A DNA stretch of 64,000 nucleotides from Mesobacterium_A sp034670065 (GTDB lineage: Bacteria > Pseudomonadota > Alphaproteobacteria > Rhodobacterales > Rhodobacteraceae): contig JAXMOG010000001.1 in the NCBI GenBank assembly GCA_034670065.1, positions 1,015,159 to 1,079,158 of the forward strand. The letters are read 5' to 3'. Made by a program: the position numbers and the translations under genes. The notes beneath the pieces were generated by a model. It saw only the letters and a program-made list of their open reading frames with translations, made no database searches and had not been told where the DNA came from. This document shows positions 44,437-53,673 of the stretch, one piece after another. Within the stretch, counting starts at the first letter, position 1. The number at the start of each line of letters is the position of its first letter.

Positions 44437-45446
44437 GAGACCGCAGCGATCTTGCTATACAGATCACCATATTCAGCGCCAAAACGTTCGTTGACCAAGG
44501 CGTTGACGGATGCGCGGAAGGCATCCAGTTGCAAGCCTTCGTCTGCCCCGATGACTTTCATTCCCAGATCACGCAATTGCTGTGTTTCTGAATCTTCGTT
44601 GTTCAGAATGGCATTCGTCGCCTTTTCACGGGTTTGATTGCCTGCGTCGCGAACGGCCTCTTTCTGATCGTCACTCAAGGCCTGCCAAGCGTCCTCATTC
44701 ATCACAACAACTTCGGCGTTGGACATATGGCCCGTCAGCATGAGGTGGGATTGGACCTCGTAAATCTTGTGGTTCAACACCACGTTCACCGGGTTCTCTT
44801 GCCCCTGCACCACGCCTGTCGCCAATGCCGTGGGCACTTCGGACCAATCAACAGGAATAGCGACAGCGCCCATTCCTTCGACAGCAGTGGTATAGATTGG
44901 GAACGGCACAGCCCGGATTTTCAGGCCTGCCAAGTCTGCCGGCGATAGGATTTCTTGATTGCAGGTCAGGTTACGGCGACCAAAGTAATGCGCATAGATC
45001 ACGCGCACATTCGCGGCGGCAATCAGACCTTCGTTCAGCTCTTGCATTACTGGGCTGTCGACATCTGTAACGGCCATCAGATGGTCAACGTCGCGATACA
45101 GATAAGGCGTATCCAGCGCGGCAAACGGTTTGTACAGCGAACCCAGCGCGCCAGCGGTGTTATGAGAAAAGGCGATGGTTCCCAAAGATACCGCTTCGGC
45201 CAATTCCTGAAGTTTGCCAAGCTGGCTGTCCGGGAAGACCTGAACCGAAATATCGCCACCCGACGTTTCACTCAGGGCTTCGGCAAACCAATCGGCCTGT
45301 GCACCGGCTACGGATGCCACGTTGTTGTTATGTCCATAACGCAGTTTGGTTTTGGCCCATGCGGGGCGCGAAATGAAGGGAACCGCCAGCGCAGCGCCCC
45401 CTGCAGCCAGAACACTGCGTCGGCTCATTGAATTGTACTTTGACAT
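44433..45446 (-). CDS. TRAP transporter substrate-binding protein (DctP type)
   Basis: 337 residues from ATG 45446, which has GGGAGGAGACGAC upstream; the longer frame to 45515 would precede the signal. The N-terminus MSKYNSMSRRSVLAAGGAALAV is twin-arginine-like, so Tat export is possible. DctP motifs: LRYGHNNNVAS, VQVFPDSQLGKLQEL, LKIRAVPFPIYTTAVEGMGAVAIPVDWSEVPTALATGVVQGQENP with the Arg that binds the ligand carboxylate. Substrate is probably an acid sugar, given the kinase and RuBisCO-like genes downstream. First gene of the operon, divergent from the LacI-type regulator. Confidence 0.9.
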   Translation of the reverse strand: MSKYNSMSRRSVLAAGGAALAVPFISRPAWAKTKLRYGHNNNVASVAGAQADWFAEALSETSGGDISVQVFPDSQLGKLQELAEAVSLGTIAFSHNTAGALGSLYKPFAALDTPYLYRDVDHLMAVTDVDSPVMQELNEGLIAAANVRVIYAHYFGRRNLTCNQEILSPADLAGLKIRAVPFPIYTTAVEGMGAVAIPVDWSEVPTALATGVVQGQENPVNVVLNHKIYEVQSHLMLTGHMSNAEVVVMNEDAWQALSDDQKEAVRDAGNQTREKATNAILNNEDSETQQLRDLGMKVIGADEGLQLDAFRASVNALVNERFGAEYGDLYSKIAAVS

Positions 45447-45468
45447 GTCGTCTCCTCCCAAGATTGAC

Positions 45469-45486
45469 GTGTTTTGAGGTGTTTTT
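45469..45486 (+). repeat. Direct-repeat operator candidate, copy 1
   Basis: GTGTTTTGAGGTGTTTTT occurs here and again exactly at 45576-45593, 107 bases apart, in the divergent region between the TRAP operon and the LacI-type regulator. Each copy contains GTGTTTTGAGGTGTTTT, two similar half-sites in tandem about ten bases apart. Positioned 23 bases upstream of the dctP start. Likely regulator binding site; not tested. Confidence 0.6.
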
Positions 45487-45575
45487 CCAAACACTGTGCG
45501 ACCAATCCACCTCATTTTCTTTGTTGATTGAAGTTAGGTATGCATGGCACTCTATGTCAAAACAAAACAAATGAT

Positions 45576-45593
45576 GTGTTTTGAGGTGTTTTT
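45576..45593 (+). repeat. Direct-repeat operator candidate, copy 2
   Basis: Exact second copy of the 18-base repeat, ending three bases before the ATG of the LacI-type gene at 45597. Its GAGGTG may also serve as the ribosome binding site, so bound regulator could block both transcription and initiation of its own gene. Confidence 0.6.
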
Positions 45594-45596
45594 GAT

Positions 45597-46622
45597 ATGC
45601 CCTCTGAAGGCCCGGAAAAAGGTAGACCACAGCTCTCTGATCTGGCGAACGTTGCCGGCGTTTCATTGGCAACCGTTGATCGTGTGATTAATCGTCGAAA
45701 GGGCGTGAAAGAGCGCACGCGCAAACGCGTTTTGGAAGCAGCGCGGGAAATCGGTTTTCTAAGCCTTGATGACGCCGAACAATATGGGCGTGATCGTCCC
45801 ATGCGCATAGTCGTGTTGTTGCCTTCGGGCACAAACCCGTATCTTCGGCTTTTGGGGGAACGGGTCAAAGAACGGGTCGGACTGTCTGGTGTGAACGAGC
45901 CGATATTGCGCTGTTACTTCATCGAAGGTTTCAACGCAGGCGCACTGGCCGCCGCCTTGCGAGCAAACGCGGCGTGGGCCGATGGGATCATCTTTTTTGC
46001 GATTGAACACCCCGAAGTACGCGATGCCGTTTCCGAAGTCTCCTTGGGCGGCACAAACCTTGTCACCATCGTATCAGATCTGGGGCCTGCGACAGACATT
46101 CATCACGTCGGGCTGGACAACAGGTCAGTTGGGCGCACCGCTGGCTTGCTGATTGGCCGGCTGGCCGGAACGCGACAAGGGTCTGTGGCTTTGGTTGCTG
46201 GATCACGTCACTACCGGGCACATTCCGAACGCGAGGCCGGTTTCCTGAGCTTGCTGGACGAAAAATTCCCCGAACTAAAAGTAATCGGAATGCGTGAAGG
46301 CCATGACGACACTGCAGAAAATTACCATCACACGTTGGACCTGCTGAACAATGCACCTGACCTAATTGGCATTTACAATGTTGGTGGTTCATCCGGTGGT
46401 ATCACACGCGCTATCCGTGAAAATAAACGAGAATCCGTTATAGTAATTGGTCATGGCTTAACATCTGACACACGCCGCGCACTGCTGGATGGCACGATGG
46501 ACGCTGTGTTTGAACAAGACCCAGAGGCACTGATTGAAAGCGCGGTTAAGTGCCTGACATATCCATCCACTCGGCCGCGCCCGTTGAAGCTGGATATCTA
46601 TTTCGCAGAAAATTTGCCGTAA
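45597..46622 (+). CDS. LacI-family regulator of the TRAP/RuBisCO-like operon
   Basis: 341 residues. The LacI helix-turn-helix is at about 13-35 (LSDLANVAGVSLATVDRVIN) with the hinge-type segment RRKGVKERTRKRVLEAA. The periplasmic-binding-like effector domain follows from about 60 (IVVLLPSGTNPYLRLLGE) and contains GLDNRSVGRTAGLLIGRL. It is divergent from the TRAP operon with two exact 18-base repeats in the gap. It most likely represses the operon until a sugar acid or intermediate binds. Confidence 0.88.
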   Translation: MPSEGPEKGRPQLSDLANVAGVSLATVDRVINRRKGVKERTRKRVLEAAREIGFLSLDDAEQYGRDRPMRIVVLLPSGTNPYLRLLGERVKERVGLSGVNEPILRCYFIEGFNAGALAAALRANAAWADGIIFFAIEHPEVRDAVSEVSLGGTNLVTIVSDLGPATDIHHVGLDNRSVGRTAGLLIGRLAGTRQGSVALVAGSRHYRAHSEREAGFLSLLDEKFPELKVIGMREGHDDTAENYHHTLDLLNNAPDLIGIYNVGGSSGGITRAIRENKRESVIVIGHGLTSDTRRALLDGTMDAVFEQDPEALIESAVKCLTYPSTRPRPLKLDIYFAENLP

Positions 46623-46775
46623 CTGACCCTGGCCGTCGTCTGGACAGGATGGGCGTTTGGATTGGCTGCCGTTGAGCCGCCTCAAAGCAACTCTGTACCT
46701 GAACGCTTTGGCGCGTCTACACTCCATGTCACGCTGCCCCGACAGCCAAGACCAACCAAGCAACTGGAGAGCCAA

Positions 46776-49700
46776 ATGGGACTTCGCTTCTTTTCAACCA
46801 AAGATCGCCCGTTTCATCTTGGCCCATACCCACTTGAACGGTTGAAACGGTTGGACAGCCCCGCTGATTTGGGAAAGGTCCCGCCAATGCTTCAGCTGTC
46901 ATTTGATCAGCTGCAAACGCCCCATTCGCTGATTAACGCCATGGGGGATTATCAGGCGATGATGGACGCCGTGCGGGACGGCATGATCAACCGCCAAAAG
47001 GCCGACATTCCCGAAGATCCGCAGGAACGAGCCAATCACGTCAAATCCTTCGGGTATTTTTCCGATGCATCGATGATGGGGATTTGCGCCCTACCGGACA
47101 GCGCCTTGCTGACGGACCCGTTGCGCAATCCCGATATCGACAGGTTGGCAGAGGATTTGCGTACCAAGCAAACCAAGACACTGGCCTCTGGCATCGATGT
47201 GATTATGGCCGATCTTAAAGAGTCGATGGAAGCCCCACCCAGTTCGATTGACGGTCACACACATGCGATCGTCTTTCTGTTTGAACAAAATCGCCCGGTT
47301 GATCCGCAAGAACCCGGTGCAGAATGGATTACAGGGGCCGAAGAGTACCGCGCCTGTCTACGTGCCACCGAAGCCGCCGTCGGCATCGCCAACTACCTGC
47401 GCCTGCTTGGATATGATTCCCGCTGTCACACGCGTTCGACCTCGGATGTTGATCTGAACAAACTGTCCGTGGCGGCCGGGCTGACGGTCATCGAAGAAAA
47501 CCAGATCATCGCACCATATATCGGCAAGAATTTCGGGTTGGCCGCAGTAACGACCACGTTTGAAATGACCGTCGACGCACCACTGGCGCCCTTGTCCGAC
47601 CAGCCGTGGATGAAAACCAAAGGGCCTGCATGGTGGCTGGGCACCGAAACCATGAAGAGCGCCCTGAACCAAGATCCGTATGCCAAACGGAAGTATGTCG
47701 ATGGCGCGCTGCCTTTTGAACGTTTGAAACGGAAAGAGGTTCCGACAACCTATATCGATGAAGCACGCGTGGCACGTGTGCCCAAACGGACAGATATGTT
47801 CGCCCGTGCCCAATTCGGCGATATGGGCAAAAAGGCGCAACAGGCGGCGGCAGGCGGGTATTACGCCCGAAAATGCGCCCTTGCAGCAGCACAGCGGCGC
47901 ATATTAGGGGCGTTTGTTTTGCTACAAGATGGCGCGTCTGTTCCAACTGCCACCCCACCAAGCGATGCAGAGAGAAATGCGCAAAACGTCAAGGCCGCCA
48001 GCTATTTTCTGGGGGTGGATGCGGTCGGCATTTCACGCTGCCCGGATTGGACCTGGTACAGCCACGACGCAACTGGCGAACCGCTGATCCCGCCGCATAA
48101 CAACGCGATCAGTATGATCATTGATCAGGGCTACGAGACGATGGAAGGCGCCAGCGGCGATGATTGGGTGGCCGTGGCGCAATCGATGCGCGCCTATTTG
48201 CGGTTTTCTCTACTGGGCGGTGTCATTGCCAAACAGATCCGCAATCTGGGCTACAAGGCCAAGGCACATACGGTCATGGATGGTGAAGTCTTGCAGCCCC
48301 CGCTGTTGTTACTATCCGGTTTGGGCGAGGTAAGCCGTATCGGCGAGGTGATTTTGCACCCCCTTCTGGGGCCACGGCTGAAGTCCGGCACCGTTACAAC
48401 AGACATGCCGCTGGCACATGACAAACCCATCGACTTTGGGTTGCAGAAGTTTTGCGACTCTTGCAACAAATGCGCCCGCGAATGCCCTGCCGGGGCGATC
48501 ACGGCCGGCCCGAAGCTGATGTTCAACGGGTATGAAATTTGGAAATCAGACAGTCAGAAATGCACCACCTATCGGATCACCACAGAAGGCGGTGCGATGT
48601 GCGGGCGCTTCATGAAAACCTGCCCTTGGAACCTTGAGGGTTTGTTTGCGGAAAAACCTTTCCGTTGGGCGGCCATGAACTTGCCCTCCCTTGCCCCCGC
48701 GTTGGCGAAACTGGACGACAAGCTTGGCAATGGCGCGCTGAATGACGCCAAAAAATGGTGGTGGGATATCGAGGTCAAGGACGATGGCGGATATCGCAAA
48801 CCCGCCCAGCCCGTAAACCGGCGCGGCCTGCAAACCGATCTGGACCTGAAATACGAAGATCAAACCCTGGCCGTTTACCCTGCAACACTGGCGCCGCATC
48901 CTTGGCCCTACCCGTTTGCGATGGACCGGGAAGCCGGTATCGCAGCCTATGAAGCCATGATTTCAGCAAGCGAGTATCAAGAACGGTTGGCGCGCGGCGA
49001 AACAGATGGTCTGGCGCATGAATACCCATCTTTCAAAGATGCCCCTGTCATCAAGGCGCGTATTTCCAAAGTCGACAAAATGACACCGGACGTCACCAAA
49101 TACACGTTTGCGTCTTATGATGGTGGCGATCTGCCTGATTGGACGGCAGGCGCGCATTTGGATGTGGTCATTGCGCCCGAATTTGTGCGGCAATATTCGA
49201 TGTCAGGAAATCCGGCTGACCTGTCCAACTATGAGATTGGCGTTCTGCGCGAAGATGAAGGGCGCGGCGGTTCCAAGTTTTTGCACCGAATATTCAACGA
49301 AGGCCGCCGTGTCTTCATTTCAAAGCCGATAAACCACTTTGTACTGACCGAAGAGGCAACGAAGACGTTTTTGATGGGGGGCGGCATTGGAATAACCCCG
49401 ATGATCGCTTTTGCGCATCGGCTTCATGCGCTCAACAAGCCGTTTGAGCTGCACTACTCCGCCAGCCGCAAGGACAACGCCGGTTATATCGATGACCTGC
49501 GAGCGATGCCTTGGGCCGACCATGTTCAATTTCACTTCTCTGACCAAGGCACTCGCGCTGATCTGGAGACCGTTCTGGCGGGGTATCAACCCGGTTGGCA
49601 TGTCTACACCTGTGGGCCAGACAGGTACATGGAGGGCGTTCTGACAACGGCGGAACAGCTGGGATTTCCAGAAGAGGCACGGCATTTTGAATATTTCAAC

Positions 49701-49994
49701 GTGCCTGAACAGCCAGACTACGAAAACCATGCATTCAACGTAAAACTGGCAAAGTCCGGCAAAGTGTTTCAGGTGCCGGAGGACAAATCGATCACCGATG
49801 TTTTGGCTGAAAACGGCGTGCATGTGGACGTGAAATGTGACGATGGCATCTGCGGCGTCTGTAAATGTGGGCGTGTTTCGGGCGATGTCGAACACCGCGA
49901 TTTCGTGCTGTCACAAAAGCAAAGAGAAAGTGAAATCATCCTGTGCCAGTCGCGTGCGGCGAAGTCGGAAACAGAAATCACGATTGATCTGTGA
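46776..49994 (+). CDS. Self-sufficient reductive dehalogenase fused to ferredoxin reductase
   Basis: 1072 residues from ATG 46776 (MGLRFFSTKD), with GGAG 8 bases upstream; the upstream TTG frame from 46662 lacks family similarity. Order: N-terminal dehalogenase/cobalamin-binding region (about 1-540); two 4Fe-4S motifs (CDSCNKCARECP with Cys560, 563, 566, 570, and CGRFMKTCPWN near 608); FAD domain with RQYSMSG (about 805); NAD(P) domain LMGGGIGITPM (about 869); and a C-terminal plant-type 2Fe-2S ferredoxin with CDDGICGVC (about 1021) and ILCQSRA. No Tat signal, so cytoplasmic. This is the layout of the aerobic, NAD(P)H-driven, B12-dependent dehalogenases of the BhbA/NpRdhA type. It should remove Br or Cl from halogenated phenols. 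Confidence 0.9.
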   Translation: MGLRFFSTKDRPFHLGPYPLERLKRLDSPADLGKVPPMLQLSFDQLQTPHSLINAMGDYQAMMDAVRDGMINRQKADIPEDPQERANHVKSFGYFSDASMMGICALPDSALLTDPLRNPDIDRLAEDLRTKQTKTLASGIDVIMADLKESMEAPPSSIDGHTHAIVFLFEQNRPVDPQEPGAEWITGAEEYRACLRATEAAVGIANYLRLLGYDSRCHTRSTSDVDLNKLSVAAGLTVIEENQIIAPYIGKNFGLAAVTTTFEMTVDAPLAPLSDQPWMKTKGPAWWLGTETMKSALNQDPYAKRKYVDGALPFERLKRKEVPTTYIDEARVARVPKRTDMFARAQFGDMGKKAQQAAAGGYYARKCALAAAQRRILGAFVLLQDGASVPTATPPSDAERNAQNVKAASYFLGVDAVGISRCPDWTWYSHDATGEPLIPPHNNAISMIIDQGYETMEGASGDDWVAVAQSMRAYLRFSLLGGVIAKQIRNLGYKAKAHTVMDGEVLQPPLLLLSGLGEVSRIGEVILHPLLGPRLKSGTVTTDMPLAHDKPIDFGLQKFCDSCNKCARECPAGAITAGPKLMFNGYEIWKSDSQKCTTYRITTEGGAMCGRFMKTCPWNLEGLFAEKPFRWAAMNLPSLAPALAKLDDKLGNGALNDAKKWWWDIEVKDDGGYRKPAQPVNRRGLQTDLDLKYEDQTLAVYPATLAPHPWPYPFAMDREAGIAAYEAMISASEYQERLARGETDGLAHEYPSFKDAPVIKARISKVDKMTPDVTKYTFASYDGGDLPDWTAGAHLDVVIAPEFVRQYSMSGNPADLSNYEIGVLREDEGRGGSKFLHRIFNEGRRVFISKPINHFVLTEEATKTFLMGGGIGITPMIAFAHRLHALNKPFELHYSASRKDNAGYIDDLRAMPWADHVQFHFSDQGTRADLETVLAGYQPGWHVYTCGPDRYMEGVLTTAEQLGFPEEARHFEYFNVPEQPDYENHAFNVKLAKSGKVFQVPEDKSITDVLAENGVHVDVKCDDGICGVCKCGRVSGDVEHRDFVLSQKQRESEIILCQSRAAKSETEITIDL

Positions 49995-50185
49995 TTGCGT
50001 TTTATCGTTCGCATCTGGAGAGAGGCCGCAGGCGCTCATTGTATTGACCACCCCCATGCCACCACCACCGACCCGGTGGAGGCGGTGACTAAAGAGCGAG
50101 ATCACCCCACTTTGCAGAATGATCCCTTTTTCTGCGCCACAGCCTCTTTGCCAGCCGCTTTCGCTGGAGGGGCGACGTTGCAAAA

Positions 50186-51367
50186 CTATGCCATCTGATT
50201 GGTCGCCATCTGATCCAAACGGTCCGCAAAGTCTTGATCTGACATGCCTGCCGAAATCGCATGAGCAAACAACGCCTGTTGTGTTTCTGGGGCAAGCCCG
50301 CCTTTGGGTGGATCACGATCCAGATTGGTCGGAAAGGAATACCCTTCGGCCGAAGCACCGATCGCCGCTGACAACTCAGACGCACTTAATGTGCCGTTTC
50401 TGTTTGCCTCTACCGCGTGTGGATACAGCAGTTTGCACATCTTCTGACGGTCCACCGTTTCCATCGCGCGTCCGAATGCCGAAGAGACCTGCAGCAGATT
50501 TGCCATCCTGTGAATGTCTGTGCTGGTATTGGCGCCAGCCGCATGAAACAGGGCCGGGTTGAAGAACAATGCATCCCCCTTGGCCAGCGGCAACTGGACA
50601 TGTCGTTCTTCAAACAAGGCGCGAAAATCCGCGCGACGCCACGCGGCATAGCCCGCACGATAGAGCTGCGAAAAGGGCAGCAGCTTTGTTGGTCCGCTTT
50701 CAACAGGCATATCACAATGGGCCACGGCCCCCTGCAATGTCAGGACGGGCGAAAGGTCATGGACATGAGCCGGGTAGTCTGCGCTGACCTCAGACGTTTG
50801 AAAGCCCAAATGGTAATCCCGGTGCGCTTGCTGCGCGGCACCGCCCGGATGCACCAGGTTGATCTGCGCCGTCATTTGATAGTTTGGGCCCAGCCACGCC
50901 TCACAAACAGCTGCGATGGGAGTGTTGGCAAAGTACCGCAAAAATACCTCTGGTGCGTCTTCACAGAGCTTTTGCAGTGAATTCCAAATGCGGTCATTGG
51001 CCCCTGAGGCCGCGAAATGATCGCCGCCACCGCCATTTTCCAGCTTTTCCGCCGCAATAATCTGTTCATAAACGCCTGTTGCCTCGTCCAGCACAGCGGT
51101 GTCCTTATAGGCCCCGCGCAGAACAAGCACACCAGCGCCATTGCGCAAAACATTGGCCCACTCTGACATCAGCTCACGCCGCTTACCCTTGTTTTCAAGG
51201 GAAGACAGATGCCTTGGCGCATCGTAAATCGGGATGTTTTTTTGAATTTCAGCCGCGTTTGGAACATCCGATGGGGTCACCGTCTTCTCAATCAGCGCGG
51301 TGAACGCGTGAATGTCACAAGCGTCCGGCTCAAAATATCCAATGTCAGTTTCGATTTGATCGTTCAT
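50186..51367 (-). CDS. Phytanoyl-CoA dioxygenase-like Fe(II)/2-oxoglutarate oxygenase
   Basis: 393 residues from ATG 51367, with AGGGAGGCCACGC upstream. A double-stranded beta-helix with facial triad residues is visible: AHRDYH (His182, Asp184) and FHAAGAN (His275), with Arg287 in HRMAN as the likely 2-oxoglutarate contact. Members hydroxylate lipids or small molecules. It is divergent from the second LacI-type regulator and convergent with the reductive dehalogenase gene. A role in halogenated aromatic breakdown is conceivable by position only. Confidence 0.82.
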   Translation of the reverse strand: MNDQIETDIGYFEPDACDIHAFTALIEKTVTPSDVPNAAEIQKNIPIYDAPRHLSSLENKGKRRELMSEWANVLRNGAGVLVLRGAYKDTAVLDEATGVYEQIIAAEKLENGGGGDHFAASGANDRIWNSLQKLCEDAPEVFLRYFANTPIAAVCEAWLGPNYQMTAQINLVHPGGAAQQAHRDYHLGFQTSEVSADYPAHVHDLSPVLTLQGAVAHCDMPVESGPTKLLPFSQLYRAGYAAWRRADFRALFEERHVQLPLAKGDALFFNPALFHAAGANTSTDIHRMANLLQVSSAFGRAMETVDRQKMCKLLYPHAVEANRNGTLSASELSAAIGASAEGYSFPTNLDRDPPKGGLAPETQQALFAHAISAGMSDQDFADRLDQMATNQMA

Positions 51368-51426
51368 GCGTGGCCTCCCTTGGTTGAGCTTCAGATTGAC
51401 GGAATGTTGTCTTGATCGGATGCACA

Positions 51427-51447
51427 AAATACATCAAAAACACATCA
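51427..51447 (+). promoter_or_regulatory. Operator-like tandem repeat upstream of the second LacI gene
   Basis: Two copies of a related half-site (ATACATCA and ACACATCA about ten bases apart) lie just before the ATG at 51448. They resemble the complement of the direct repeats at 45469 and 45576 (ACACCTCAAAACAC). The resemblance suggests related DNA-binding specificity in the two LacI-type proteins. Confidence 0.45.
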
Positions 51448-52482
51448 ATGACGCACCGTTTCCCACTCAAAGAAGTTGCCCGACAATCTGGGTTAAGCAC
51501 GGCGACGGTGGACCGCGCGATCAACAACCGTGCCCATGTCAGCCCGCAAACCAAGGCCAGGGTTGCCGCCGCCATTGCCGAACTGGAAGGGCAAGAGGCG
51601 CAGCTGGCTGCACGCGGACGGCGCATGTTCTTTGATTTTCTGATTGAGGCGCCTGCCCGTTTCAGCCGCGAAGTGAAACAAGCCACCGAACAGGTGTTGC
51701 CGCATATCGGCGTTGCGGTTTGCCGCCCGCGATTTGTGATGCAGGAAATCATGAACGAGGCAGAATTTGTGGATGCATTGGCGCGGATCGCCAAACGCGG
51801 CAGCCACGGCGTATGCTTGAAAGTGCGCGACCTGCCTGCTGTGCGGGCGGCCGTCGACAAACTGGTCGCTTCGGGCATACCGGTGGTGACTCTGGTCACG
51901 GATCTGACTGCAACCCAGCGCACGGCTTACGTTGGCGTTGATAATCATAGCGCTGGCCGCACCGCCGCTTACCTGATCGCAAAGACGGTTGGTGACGTCT
52001 CTGGCACAGTCCTGACATCAAGAAGCAATGACCGTTTCTTGGGCGAGGAGGAACGCGAAGCATCCTTTACATCAGCCCTAAAGCGCCAACGCCCAAACTT
52101 GCGCATCGTAGACGTCAGTGGGGGTAGCGGCGTTCATTTTGAAACATCCCGCATCATGCATCAGGTTGTGAAAAACCTGGATCAACTGCGCGCAGTCTAT
52201 TCTATGGGGGGCGGAAACGACACCATCTTGGACGTTCTGGCGCAGAACAATCTACGACCGGAAATCTATGTGGCCCATGATTTGGACAAGGATAACCGCG
52301 CATTAATCGACACTGGGCAGCTAAGCTTTGTGTTGCATCACGATCTAAGCATTGATCTGCAGAATGTGTTCAAGACCTTCATGAAACACCACCGGCTGAT
52401 GGCCGATACGCCCATCTCGACCGTATCCAACATTCAGGTTGTGACGCCTGAGAATATTCCGCCGTATTACCAGCGTTTCTAG
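51448..52482 (+). CDS. LacI-family transcriptional regulator
   Basis: 344 residues from ATG 51448 (MTHRFPLKEVARQSG); a TTG at 51412 would add 12 residues without family similarity. Helix-turn-helix at about 6-30 (EVARQSGLSTATVDRAIN) and a binding-protein-like effector domain including GVDNHSAGRTAAYLIAKTV. The recognition segment STATVDRAIN resembles SLATVDRVIN of the other LacI-type regulator. Divergent from the dioxygenase gene, which is its probable target. No Shine-Dalgarno sequence is visible next to the start. Confidence 0.87.
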   Translation: MTHRFPLKEVARQSGLSTATVDRAINNRAHVSPQTKARVAAAIAELEGQEAQLAARGRRMFFDFLIEAPARFSREVKQATEQVLPHIGVAVCRPRFVMQEIMNEAEFVDALARIAKRGSHGVCLKVRDLPAVRAAVDKLVASGIPVVTLVTDLTATQRTAYVGVDNHSAGRTAAYLIAKTVGDVSGTVLTSRSNDRFLGEEEREASFTSALKRQRPNLRIVDVSGGSGVHFETSRIMHQVVKNLDQLRAVYSMGGGNDTILDVLAQNNLRPEIYVAHDLDKDNRALIDTGQLSFVLHHDLSIDLQNVFKTFMKHHRLMADTPISTVSNIQVVTPENIPPYYQRF

Positions 52483-52702
52483 CCGACCGTTTTGTGGCCC
52501 TCGCCAACCTGAGGAAAACGGCGAACTTGGTTTTCTGAAGTCACAATGCCCTATTCGGTGGCATTATCACGAAAGACAAACAGTCGTGATCGCCCGCGAA
52601 GGAAATGATCTTTGCAAAACCTTGACGTTTGGCTGCAGCCCCATTTTACACAGCGCACATCAAGACAGTTAATCTGTTGTCGCAATCATACGGACCCTCC
52701 CC

Positions 52703-53332
52703 ATGCCAGGCACCAAATTCATTGTGATTTACGATACGTATTGCGGCTGGTGCTATGGGGCCCATCCCATTTTTGATGCCCTTATCAAAAGTGGCGCAGA
52801 CGTCGAAACCTATCATTGCCACCTGTTTCAGGGGGCCAATGCCCATAAAATGGCCGACGGATTTGGTGCTCAGGCCGAAAGCTACGACATGCGGATTGCC
52901 CAGATGTCGGGACAACCTTTCAGCAAGCTCTATGTCCGCAACATCCTGCGGTCTGACACCGAAGTTCTGGCCTCGGCGTTGACGGCCCAAGCGGCTTGTC
53001 TGGTGCATGAACGGGGCGCCAAGACCGAAATGTCACTGGCTGCGCGCTTGCAGAAAGCACGGTATGTAGACGGTGTTTCAGCAGCCAACCGCGATGCCGT
53101 CGTTTCCGCCCTTATTGCCGAAGGTGTAGAAGCCGAACAGGCCAACCGAATTGGAACTGCGGACCTTGCCGCACAGACAGCCGCAATTGCGGACGAAGCC
53201 ACCGCTTGGATGCGCAAAGTTGGCGCCAGTGGTGTGCCAACGCTGATCAAAATTCAGGACAATAAAATGGCGTCGATTGACGTTGCTTCCTATTTTGGCC
53301 GCGCGTCAGACATCTCTGCTTTGGCAAAGTAA
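52703..53332 (+). CDS. DsbA-family thiol oxidoreductase, cytoplasmic type
   Basis: 209 residues without a signal peptide. The active-site motif CGWC is at 14-17 after IYDTY, the thioredoxin-fold first strand. Then comes a helical insertion (about 60-150), and the cis-Pro segment GVPTLIKI (about 177). This fits the DsbA/FrnE-like cytoplasmic branch. The ATG at 52703 gives a clean start. It stands alone, with no obvious operon; the 220 bases upstream hold nothing identifiable. Confidence 0.83.
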   Translation: MPGTKFIVIYDTYCGWCYGAHPIFDALIKSGADVETYHCHLFQGANAHKMADGFGAQAESYDMRIAQMSGQPFSKLYVRNILRSDTEVLASALTAQAACLVHERGAKTEMSLAARLQKARYVDGVSAANRDAVVSALIAEGVEAEQANRIGTADLAAQTAAIADEATAWMRKVGASGVPTLIKIQDNKMASIDVASYFGRASDISALAK

Positions 53333-53363
53333 GCAAATAGCCTGTGCCCCCCAAAAACAGGGC

Positions 53364-53672
53364 TCAGAACCGCTCTGCACGCAAAACTAGGGCGTCGGTC
53401 ACAGACACCACGCCGATGTGCCGCTCAACCACGGCAAAGGCCGCTTCCAGCAACGGGTCCAGCCGCTCTGGCTTGATCAGGCACACCACCATAACCATCC
53501 CGGCGCGCCCGACTTGCCCTTCGCGTGTCCAAGGCCCAGATTGGCCTGACCCGCTGCGCACCGGCACCACGGTATAGCCGGTTACCCCCGCTTCGGTCAG
53601 GGCATCTGTCAGGCGCCCTTCCAACGGTTTTTCAATCACGATTTCTACGCGTTTTGCATTATGTGTTTGCAA
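53364..53672 (-). CDS. SbtB-like PII-family regulatory protein
   Basis: 102 residues with a PII-like ferredoxin fold: KRVEIVIEKPLEGRLTDAL first strand and helix, GYTVVPVRSGSGQSG in the T-loop position, and VSVTDALVL at the C-terminus. SbtB proteins bind adenyl nucleotides and gate the bicarbonate transporter SbtA. It begins one base after the sbtA stop, so the two are translationally coupled, supporting the pairing. Confidence 0.85.
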   Translation of the reverse strand: MQTHNAKRVEIVIEKPLEGRLTDALTEAGVTGYTVVPVRSGSGQSGPWTREGQVGRAGMVMVVCLIKPERLDPLLEAAFAVVERHIGVVSVTDALVLRAERF

Positions 53673-53673
53673 C

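Noticed and set aside
50058..50090. GC-rich CCACCG/CGGTGG hairpin between convergent genes
   Set aside because: No T-run on either strand; too weak to call a terminator.
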